Position numbers and translations under genes: made by a program. Positions 58,154 through 64,000 of a stretch of DNA of 64,000 nt are shown piece after piece. This DNA is from Palsa-1447 sp964414785 (GTDB lineage: Bacteria; Verrucomicrobiota; Verrucomicrobiia; Opitutales; Opitutaceae): contig CAYPXZ010000011.1 of NCBI GenBank assembly GCA_964414785.1, forward strand, positions 26,103 through 90,102. Reading direction: 5' to 3'. Below the pieces are notes generated by a model. That model did no database searches. It saw nothing but the letters and a program-made list of their open reading frames with translations, and had not been told where the DNA came from. The stretch's first letter is position 1. The number at the start of each line of letters is the position of its first letter.

Positions 58154-59128
58154 TCAGGCGTTGATCGCGACCCGCAGGGGCGGGTTCGCGGAAGTATCGC
58201 CCTCGGGAGCAGGCTGCACGGCGCCGTTGATGGCTGCAGGGGCAACCGCTGATTCAACATAGGCAAAGGTGAGAGTGATGTCCTCCGCGATCACGGCCTT
58301 CTCCTGGCCCACGCGGATCGCGCCCTCGAAGGTCGCGAGCGGCATCTTCATGCGCTTGGGCTTGATCGAGAGGGTGAGGATGTCGCCGGGCTTGCACATG
58401 CGGTGGGCCCTCACGCCCTCGCAGCCGGTGAAGAAGATCGTGTTGGCCCCGATGGCCTTGCCGGGCTCCGTGGGCGCCCCCTCAAGCAGGAAGAGGACCG
58501 CGAGCTGCCCGAGCGCCTCGAGCATGATCGAGGCGGGCATGACCGGGTTGTCCTTGAAATGGCCCTGAAGGAAGAATTCCTGGCCCGTGATCTTGTACTT
58601 GCCGTTCGCCCCCGTGGAGCTGACCGACGCCTCGTTGAGGAAAAGGAAGGGGGGCTGCACCGGCATCACCGCTCCGATGTGCTCGATCGGCAGGAACTTG
58701 GTCGGCCGCGGGAGCGGCAGGCCCCTGATCTTGCAGTCGATGAAGGTCTTCACGTCGCCGACCGTCCTCAGGTTGCGAAGCTCGTCGTTGTTGATCGACA
58801 GCTGTAGCACATCCTCAACCAGGATCACGATTTCCATCATCGTGAGCGAATCGATGCCCAGGTCCTCGATCAGGCGCAGGTCGTCGTCGGCGTCCTTGAG
58901 CTTGGCCCGCAGGTCGGGCTCCACGAACCGCTCGATCACCCCGATCACCACCGCGGGCATGTGGTCGGCATTGCCCGTCTTGCGAAACTGCACCGCAGCC
59001 TCGAAAGTCGAGGGTGAGCAGCGTTTGAGCGCCTCCCTCAATGCCGCCTCGTCGTCTGGAGCAAACGGCTTGGTGGCAAGCGTTAACGTCTTGTTTCCGC
59101 CCGGGTTTGATTGGACTGATTCTGGCAT
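58154..59128 (-). CDS. Acyl carrier protein - FabZ-like dehydratase fusion
   Basis: A 324-residue fusion from ATG 59128, which has AAAGAG upstream (a TTG at 59158 would add ten residues). Residues ~55-130 are an ACP with the phosphopantetheine serine at about residue 94 ('DLGIDSLTMME'). Residues ~145-290 are a hotdog dehydratase: 'QGHFKDNPVMP' with the catalytic His at ~190 and 'LEALGQLA' with Glu at ~204, as in FabZ. The FabZ 'PHRYPF' substrate-entry motif is changed to 'PVQPPF', which suggests a different acyl substrate. The covalent ACP-dehydratase link is unusual for fatty-acid synthesis and marks a dedicated pathway. Confidence 0.85.
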   Translation of the reverse strand: MPESVQSNPGGNKTLTLATKPFAPDDEAALREALKRCSPSTFEAAVQFRKTGNADHMPAVVIGVIERFVEPDLRAKLKDADDDLRLIEDLGIDSLTMMEIVILVEDVLQLSINNDELRNLRTVGDVKTFIDCKIRGLPLPRPTKFLPIEHIGAVMPVQPPFLFLNEASVSSTGANGKYKITGQEFFLQGHFKDNPVMPASIMLEALGQLAVLFLLEGAPTEPGKAIGANTIFFTGCEGVRAHRMCKPGDILTLSIKPKRMKMPLATFEGAIRVGQEKAVIAEDITLTFAYVESAVAPAAINGAVQPAPEGDTSANPPLRVAINA

Positions 59129-59227
59129 CTGTCGCTCTTTGTATGTTGCGGTGGCCAATAAAGTAAACCCATTTCTTGGGACGGCACCGGGCGCGCGGAC
59201 CCTCGCCCGGGCGCTGTCTCATTAGTT

Positions 59228-59281
59228 GGGAACGATTTGCACCTACCGGTTACTGTAACCGTGCTTGAAATAAACGTTCCC
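59228..59281. promoter_or_regulatory. Nested inverted repeats in the lipid-operon divergent promoter region
   Basis: An inner perfect inverted repeat CGGTTAC-T-GTAACCG (59247-59261) is centred within an outer pair GGGAACG (59228-59234) and CGTTCCC (59275-59281), with 12- and 13-bp arms between. The whole symmetric element sits in the ~185-bp gap between the ACP-dehydratase gene (minus) and the GT4 gene (plus), just where a regulator of both operons would bind. Also capable of forming a hairpin. Confidence 0.55.
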
Positions 59282-59313
59282 TAGGAATTACCCTCCATTA
59301 CCGAACCCGCTCA

Positions 59314-60468
59314 ATGAGCGCATCTTCAATTGCAAAGCCATCCTCCCCCCTATTCCTCATCACCCATGAGTTCTACCCTGTCAGCGGAGGCATAGCGACC
59401 TTTGCCGAGGAGATAGCCAAGGCATCGGCGAAGCTGGGGTACGACGTCGAGGTCTGGGCGCAGGCCGCCCCGACCGGCGTTGAGAAGAAGTGGCCCTTCC
59501 GGATCCGCAGGCTGCCGCTCAAGGGAACCCAGGATCTGATCTGCCAGCTAAGGCTTGCCCGCCAGCTCGTGGCAAGCCGGCGCGAGCTGCGCAACGCGAC
59601 CGTCTACCTGCCGGAGCCCGGCCCGATGCTCACGATGATGCTGCTGCAGTTCTTCAAGGCCTTCAGGCCGAAGCGCCTCGTCCTGACCTTCCACGGCACC
59701 GAGATCCTCGACTTTGCAAGGAGCCCGGTCAGGCGCTGGCTCGCGGGCCGGCTGATCCGGCACGCGACGCGGGTGAGCACCCTGACGAACTACACCCAGG
59801 AGCTCCTGCTCGAGCATTTCCCGGACGCCGCGGACAAGATCTTCCTCACGCCGGGGGCGCTGCGCTCGGACTTCGTGGTCGTCCCCGAGAGGGCCCAGCG
59901 CACAAGGGAGAAGATCGTCATCCTCACGGTCGGACGGCTCCATCCCCGCAAGGGCCAGCTGCTCACCCTGAGGGCCCTGCAGATGCTCCCGGCCGAGGTC
60001 CGGGAGCGCATCGAGTACTGGATCGTGGGAGGCCGGAACAAGGGCAACTACGAGGAGCAACTGCGCTCGCAGGCCGGCACGGACCCGGCGCTCGTCGTGC
60101 GCTTCTTCGGGAACATCCCCGACCAGGAATTGGCCGCCGTCTACCAGAGGGCCGACATCTTCGCCCTGACGAGCGTCACCCACCGCCACAGCGTCGAGGG
60201 TTTCGGGCTTGTCTACCTCGAGGCTGCCGCGCACGCGCTGCCGATCGTCGCGCACCGGATAGGCGGCGTCTCGGAGGCGGTGCGCGACGGGGTCACCGGG
60301 CTCCTGGTGACGCCCGACCGTCCCGCCGAGCTCGCCGCGGCGTTTGAAAAGCTGGTCCACGACGTGCCCCTAAGGCGCAGGCTCGGGGTCGCCGGCAGGA
60401 TCTGGGCCTCGCGGAACTGCTGGGAGGAGAACGCCTCCACCCTCTTTGCGGCGGAGGACCGCGGATGA
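59314..60468 (+). CDS. GT4 glycosyltransferase (lipid-operon-linked)
   Basis: A 384-residue GT-B enzyme. 'THEFYPVSGGIATFAEEI' is the acceptor loop of GT4 mannosyl/glucosyltransferases, 'TFHGTEI' follows, and the donor domain has 'TVGRLHPRKGQ', 'GGRNKGNYEEQL' and 'EGFGLVYLEAAAHALPIV' (EX7E motif). It is divergent from the lipid operon across the shared inverted-repeat region and is coupled (ATGA) to a thioesterase gene, so it may add the second sugar to the glycolipid; this is inference. Confidence 0.85.
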   Translation: MSASSIAKPSSPLFLITHEFYPVSGGIATFAEEIAKASAKLGYDVEVWAQAAPTGVEKKWPFRIRRLPLKGTQDLICQLRLARQLVASRRELRNATVYLPEPGPMLTMMLLQFFKAFRPKRLVLTFHGTEILDFARSPVRRWLAGRLIRHATRVSTLTNYTQELLLEHFPDAADKIFLTPGALRSDFVVVPERAQRTREKIVILTVGRLHPRKGQLLTLRALQMLPAEVRERIEYWIVGGRNKGNYEEQLRSQAGTDPALVVRFFGNIPDQELAAVYQRADIFALTSVTHRHSVEGFGLVYLEAAAHALPIVAHRIGGVSEAVRDGVTGLLVTPDRPAELAAAFEKLVHDVPLRRRLGVAGRIWASRNCWEENASTLFAAEDRG

Positions 60469-60866
60469 TTCAGTCGCGGGTGAACGTGACGGTGCGCTAC
60501 GCCGAGACCGACATGATGGGCATCGTCTACCACGCCAACTACCTTCCCTGGTTCGAGGTGGGGAGAACGACCCTCCTCAAGGAGATCGGGGTGCCCTACC
60601 GCAGGCTCGAGGAGGAGGGGTTCAGGCTTCCGGTCCTGGAGGTCTCGGCGAAGTACCTGCGCCCCGCGGTCTACGACGACACGGTCGAGATCGTGACCAC
60701 GATACGGGAGAGGCCGCTGTTGCGGGTGCGCCTGGAGTACGAGGTGCGCCGCGGCGAGGAGCTCCTGGCGACCGGCACGTCGGTCCATGCCTTTGTCGAC
60801 ACCAAGGGCCGCCCGGTGCGCCCTCCCCCGTGGGCCGCTGAGCTGATCGGCAACGCCTTCGCGTGA
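60465..60866 (+). CDS. Hotdog acyl-CoA/ACP thioesterase (YbgC/4HBT-like)
   Basis: A 133-residue single-hotdog thioesterase: 'VRYAETDMMGIVYHANY' with the catalytic Asp16 and the conserved HANY is the 4-hydroxybenzoyl-CoA thioesterase/YbgC signature. It can release or proofread acyl chains from CoA or ACP. The ATGA overlap with the GT4 gene places it in the same transcription unit, opposite the ACP-dehydratase operon, which strengthens the view that this region makes a dedicated lipid. Confidence 0.85.
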   Translation: MIQSRVNVTVRYAETDMMGIVYHANYLPWFEVGRTTLLKEIGVPYRRLEEEGFRLPVLEVSAKYLRPAVYDDTVEIVTTIRERPLLRVRLEYEVRRGEELLATGTSVHAFVDTKGRPVRPPPWAAELIGNAFA

Positions 60867-60881
60867 CCCCGCAGGCCGCGC

Positions 60882-62018
60882 TCAGGTGAGCGGACCGTCG
60901 TATTCGGCGAGGACAATGGGGTCGGACTCGGCCGCCCTTAGGGGGGCGAGGCGGCCCCCCTCACCGAGCCTCCTGAGCGCCCAGACCGCGTGCGCACGGA
61001 CGACCGGCGCCGGGTGCCCCGCGAGCGCCTCGAGGGGGCCCGCTAGCCCGCGGTCCCCCGAGTTGCCGGCGGCGACGCACGCGTTTCGGAGGATTCCGGC
61101 CAGCTTCACCCGCTTTATCGGGGTCCTCCTAAACACCTGCGCAAACCGGGCGGGCGTAAGCTCCAGGAGCTCCCGCAGGGTCAGGGCGGCGATGTCCGAG
61201 CGCGACGAGAGGATCATGCGGCGGCCCTGCCTCGCGAACCGGTTCCACGGGCAGACGTCCAGGCAGGTGTCGCAGCCGTAGACGCGCCCGCCGATGGCGG
61301 CGCGAAGGCCGAGCGGGATGATGCCCCTGTTCTCTATCGTCTGGTACGAAATGCAGCGCCGCGCGTCGACCACTCCCGGCTCCGGGAAGGCCTGGGTGGG
61401 ACACGCGTCCATGCAGCGCGTGCACTTGCCGCAGAGCAGCCCCACCGAGCCCGGCTCGCCCCGCCGGCGCAGCGGCGGATCGGGCTCGAGATCGACCCGC
61501 GTCAGGATGCAGGCGAGGAAGAGCCAGTTGCCGTGCGTGCGCGAGATCAGCATCGAGTTCTTGCCGATGAACCCGATTCCGGCGCGCGCGGCCCAGGCGC
61601 GCTCCAGGACGGGGCCCGTGTCCACGTAGTAGCGGTAGTCGGCGGGAGCCGCCCCGCAGAACTCCTCAAGCGCCCGGCCCGCCCCCTCAAGGGCGGGCCT
61701 GAGGGTGTCGTGGTAATCCTCGTAGAGCGCATACTTCGCCCACAGGGGCCGCGTCTGGCCGTCCTCATGCCGTGGGCCCCCATTCTGGAAATAATCGACC
61801 CCGAGGAGGACCGCCGACTGCGCGCCCTCCAGGACGAGCCCGGGATCCAACCGCTTCGCGGCGGTCCGCTCCATCCAGGACATGTCCGCGTGGCGGCCCG
61901 CGTCGAGCCAGCGGCGCAGGCCGCCGCCCGCGGGTCCGGGCGAAAGCCTGGCGAATCGCACCTCGTCAAAGCCGAGATCGTGGAGCCGCCGCCGAAGGTC
62001 CTCCTGGCGGGCGCCCAT
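60882..62018 (-). CDS. queG: Epoxyqueuosine reductase (QueG-like)
   Basis: A 378-residue protein started at ATG 62018 (GAGG just upstream). It holds two 4Fe-4S motifs ('CGKCTRCMDACPTQAF' and, later, 'CDTCLDVCPWN', with a further Cys in 'RCISYQ') and C-terminal HEAT-like repeats ('VVRAHAVWALRRLGE'). This is the QueG plan: it reduces epoxyqueuosine to queuosine in tRNA using a cobalamin cofactor. The 4-bp spacing to the shikimate kinase stop suggests co-transcription with housekeeping genes at the end of the glycan locus. Confidence 0.9.
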   Translation of the reverse strand: MGARQEDLRRRLHDLGFDEVRFARLSPGPAGGGLRRWLDAGRHADMSWMERTAAKRLDPGLVLEGAQSAVLLGVDYFQNGGPRHEDGQTRPLWAKYALYEDYHDTLRPALEGAGRALEEFCGAAPADYRYYVDTGPVLERAWAARAGIGFIGKNSMLISRTHGNWLFLACILTRVDLEPDPPLRRRGEPGSVGLLCGKCTRCMDACPTQAFPEPGVVDARRCISYQTIENRGIIPLGLRAAIGGRVYGCDTCLDVCPWNRFARQGRRMILSSRSDIAALTLRELLELTPARFAQVFRRTPIKRVKLAGILRNACVAAGNSGDRGLAGPLEALAGHPAPVVRAHAVWALRRLGEGGRLAPLRAAESDPIVLAEYDGPLT

Positions 62019-62022
62019 CGCC

Positions 62023-62598
62023 TCAGGGCTCCCCGGCGTGGCGCCTACGGACGAACTCCTTGGCCTCTCGCCTCCACACCCGCACGACATGGGAGACGAT
62101 CTCGCTCAGGGGCCGGGAATCCGTCAGGATCACGGTCCCCGCGGACCGGTAGATCGGCTCCCGCTCGGCGTAGAGGGCGCGCGCCCTGGCGTCCGGGTCC
62201 TCGACGTCGAGGAGCGGGCGGGTCGTGCCGTGGCGCCCCGTCCGGGCGAGGATGGTCTCAATGGAGGCATGCAGGCAGACCACGACGCCCCTGCCCGAGA
62301 GCAGCTCGAGGATCCCGGGCTGCACGACAAGGCCCCCCCCGCAGGCCACGACGAGCCTCTCCGTGGCGTGCCCCTCCTCGATGAAGCGGCGCTCGAGCGC
62401 CCGGAAATGGGTCTCCCCCTCCTCGGCAAAGATGCGCGAAACCGGCTTGCCCGCGCCCCGCTCGATCTCGTGGTCGCTGTCGACGCACTTGAATCCGAGC
62501 CGATGGGCGACCGAGCGCCCGACGGTGGTCTTGCCGGTTCCCATGAAGCCGACGAGGTAAAGGTTTACGTCGTCGGGATTCAGGAGGAGGCGCCCCAC
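62023..62598 (-). CDS. aroK: Shikimate kinase (AroK)
   Basis: A 191-residue P-loop kinase from GTG 62598. Walker A 'GFMGTGKT' (residues 17-24), the shikimate-binding 'DSDHEIER' (Asp in DxD/E), 'ACGGGLV' and the lid arginine in 'GRHGTTRPLL' are all typical. It phosphorylates shikimate at C3 in aromatic amino-acid synthesis. A short C-terminal extension is rich in Arg. Confidence 0.92.
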   Translation of the reverse strand: MGRLLLNPDDVNLYLVGFMGTGKTTVGRSVAHRLGFKCVDSDHEIERGAGKPVSRIFAEEGETHFRALERRFIEEGHATERLVVACGGGLVVQPGILELLSGRGVVVCLHASIETILARTGRHGTTRPLLDVEDPDARARALYAEREPIYRSAGTVILTDSRPLSEIVSHVVRVWRREAKEFVRRRHAGEP

Positions 62599-62616
62599 AG
62601 GTGGCCCAGGTGGCCC

Positions 62617-63402
62617 TTACTTTGCCGCAGGCGGGGCTTCCCCGGCGGCCGTCGGCAGGATGTCCAGCAGCTCGACCTCGAACACGAGGACGGAGCCCGG
62701 GGGGATGCCCGGCCTGCCGTCGTCGCCGTAGCCAAGCTGCGGCGGAACGAACAGTCGCATCTTGCCGCCCTTGCCGATCTTCTGCAGGCCCTCGGTCCAG
62801 CCGGCGATCACGCTGTTGAGCACGAACTCCCCCGGCTTTCCCTGCCGCTCGGAGCTGTCGAAGACCGAACCATCGATCAGGGCGCCCGTGTAGTTGACCC
62901 TCACGGTGTCCGTGGGCTTGGGCGGGTTGCCCGCGCCGGGGCTTAGGATCTGGTAGCGAAGGCCGTCCGGCAGCTCCACGACGTCCTTGACCTCCTTCAG
63001 CTTCGCGAAATATGCGACCGCCTGGCTCTGGTTCTTGTTCTTTAGAGTCTCAAGGACGACGGCCTGCTTCTTCTGGATGAAATCAGTCATCGCGGGCCCG
63101 ATCTTCTGGACCTCATACGGCGAGTCCTTGCCGACCATGGACGTCAGGAGGCCCTTTGAAAGCTGCTCGGCCTCCGACGGGGACAACCCGAGCTCGGCAA
63201 GGCCCGTGCGCTTGCCGATGTACCAGCCGAACTCCTCGAGGAGCTGGGCATCGGTGTAGGACGGGGCCGGGGCTACGGCCGCCGGCGCCGCCGCGGGCTG
63301 GGCGGCCTGGCCCGGGGCCGCCACCTTTGCATCTTCGGCAAACGTTGATGTCGCTGCGATAAGGCAAAGGACCAGGGCCTTAGGGGTGTTGTTTGGTTTC
63401 AT
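62617..63402 (-). CDS. Secreted FKBP-type peptidyl-prolyl isomerase
   Basis: A 261-residue protein: signal peptide (about residues 1-22), Ala/Pro-rich linker (~25-45), an FKBP N-terminal dimerisation-like helical region (~50-135), and an FKBP C-terminal domain (~145-250) with 'VNYTGALIDGSVFDSS', 'GWTEGLQKIGKGGK' and 'PQLGYGD' active-site strands. This is the FkpA/Mip plan, a periplasmic folding catalyst. It lies in the housekeeping block. Confidence 0.88.
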   Translation of the reverse strand: MKPNNTPKALVLCLIAATSTFAEDAKVAAPGQAAQPAAAPAAVAPAPSYTDAQLLEEFGWYIGKRTGLAELGLSPSEAEQLSKGLLTSMVGKDSPYEVQKIGPAMTDFIQKKQAVVLETLKNKNQSQAVAYFAKLKEVKDVVELPDGLRYQILSPGAGNPPKPTDTVRVNYTGALIDGSVFDSSERQGKPGEFVLNSVIAGWTEGLQKIGKGGKMRLFVPPQLGYGDDGRPGIPPGSVLVFEVELLDILPTAAGEAPPAAK

Positions 63403-63452
63403 GCGGTGAGAGTGGGAGCCATGCCAGCGCGGCCGGCGCTTTGCAATTCTTT

Positions 63453-63484
63453 AGCGGCGTTCGCCGCTTGAGTCCCACAGGGAC
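63453..63484. promoter_or_regulatory. Two adjacent short hairpins in the divergent FKBP region
   Basis: AGCGGCG-TT-CGCCGCT (63453-63468) and GTCCC-ACA-GGGAC (63472-63484) lie side by side in the 108-bp gap between the FKBP gene (minus) and the partial gene (plus). They may be operators or leader hairpins. No T-run follows either. Confidence 0.3.
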
Positions 63485-63510
63485 ACCCTTCAATCTCGTC
63501 GGTTCCCAAT

Positions 63511-64000
63511 ATGAGCCCCGACCAATTCTGGACCAGCCAGGACGGCCAGATACTGACCGTTAAGCACAAGGATGATCAGAACGTCGACCTGACGCTCGCC
63601 TTCTGGCCGCGCAACCCCGCCGAGTTCGAGTTCATGAAATCCATGATCGGCGAGCTCAAGTTCACGGAGCGCAGCTCCCTGGCGCGGATCGGGATCGAGA
63701 TGCAGGTGCAGGGGGGGCTCGAGGTCGACGGCAACCGCCTGGTCCTAAGCGTGGACGCGTTCGCGTTCGACATGAGCTTCCCGAACGCCGGCTACTGGAA
63801 GAAGCTCATGCGCTCGGGCATCCAGGTGGGACGGCTCTTCCACGCCCCCGCCTCATCGAAGCTCTCCTCCGACGAGATCTGGGCGGCGATAAAGGAGAAC
63901 CGGCTCAAGCTGCCGAACACGATAAGCATCGACCGCCAGGGCTCCGTCTTCCTGACGCCCCACCAGGTGAGCTACACGCTCAACCCCCGGCTCCAGCGCA
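63511..64000 (+). CDS. Unknown protein (3' partial)
   Basis: ATG 63511 opens a frame that runs off the right edge (at least 163 residues). The N-terminus 'MSPDQFWTSQDGQILT' has no signal peptide. I see alternating charged/hydrophobic strands, a 'FMKSMIGELKFT' helix and no motif I recognise. It starts divergently from the FKBP gene. Composition and codon use match the surrounding genes, so it is probably real. Confidence 0.6.
   Translation, partial: MSPDQFWTSQDGQILTVKHKDDQNVDLTLAFWPRNPAEFEFMKSMIGELKFTERSSLARIGIEMQVQGGLEVDGNRLVLSVDAFAFDMSFPNAGYWKKLMRSGIQVGRLFHAPASSKLSSDEIWAAIKENRLKLPNTISIDRQGSVFLTPHQVSYTLNPRLQR

Noticed and set aside
1..64000. tRNA, rRNA, CRISPR array, insertion sequence, prophage or attachment site
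   Set aside because: I looked on both strands for tRNA-like cloverleaf ends, regularly spaced repeats, transposase or integrase motifs and found none I could support.

Overview
The window is GC-rich bacterial DNA packed with genes, and almost all of it encodes surface-glycan and lipid biosynthesis. Heptose-phosphate genes, a FabZ-type dehydratase and undecaprenyl-type sugar-transfer genes point to a Gram-negative-type envelope. My best guess for the host is a high-GC member of the Verrucomicrobiota (Opitutales-like) or a similar phylum. That rests on overall gene style and on small secreted proteins of unknown family, so confidence is low. A run of 100 Ns at 31716-31815 shows that this is a draft assembly. 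I see no rRNA, tRNA, CRISPR array, transposase or phage gene, and no stretch over 300 bases without a gene.

Layout. (1) 1-974: the 3' end of a large membrane protein carrying beta-sandwich repeats. (2) 996-12773: an FAD oxidoreductase, an SDR, a WbpB/WbpD/WbpE-like cassette for a diacetamido-type sugar, a YfhO-like membrane protein, a second epimerase/aminotransferase/acyltransferase cassette, and a GtrB-like/GtrA-like pair placed convergently. (3) 12962-18729: a co-directional heptose operon (oxidoreductase, HddA-like kinase, acyltransferase 3, HddC-like nucleotidyltransferase, GmhA-like isomerase, GmhB-like phosphatase) that ends in a transaldolase and a likely terminator. (4) 18795-28573: a secreted repeat protein, a 1312-aa multidomain glycosyltransferase, a coiled-coil partner sharing one of its domains, a methyltransferase and a 977-aa membrane protein with three tandem beta-domain repeats. 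(5) 28588-36493: two multi-pass membrane proteins, then a mirrored pair of modules, each a polyprenyl-phosphate-sugar-synthase-like GT2 plus a tyvelose-epimerase-like SDR. (6) 36638-42112: a dTDP-rhamnose set without rmlC, whose reductase resembles the bifunctional plant 3,5-epimerase/4-reductase, then two glycosyltransferases. (7) 42124-54788: more GT-C/YfhO-like membrane proteins, methyltransferases, GT4 enzymes and a serine-palmitoyltransferase-like enzyme. (8) 54772-59128: a tight minus-strand lipid operon (ACP-dehydratase fusion, ketosynthase, SDR, MGDG-synthase-like glycosyltransferase), with a GT4 and a hotdog thioesterase divergent from it. (9) 60882-64000: housekeeping genes queG-like, aroK and an FKBP isomerase, then an unknown gene running off the edge.

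How it may work together (inference): cytoplasmic enzymes make unusual activated sugars (acetamido sugars, heptose, rhamnose and an epimerised sugar). GT2/GT4 enzymes assemble them or load them onto polyprenyl phosphate. GtrA and at least six multi-pass GT-C/YfhO-like proteins, most with extracytoplasmic beta domains, would transfer or handle sugars on the periplasmic face. The lipid operon together with the serine-palmitoyltransferase-like gene looks like a dedicated route to a glycosylated, possibly sphingoid-type lipid. It is the strongest candidate here for an undescribed system.
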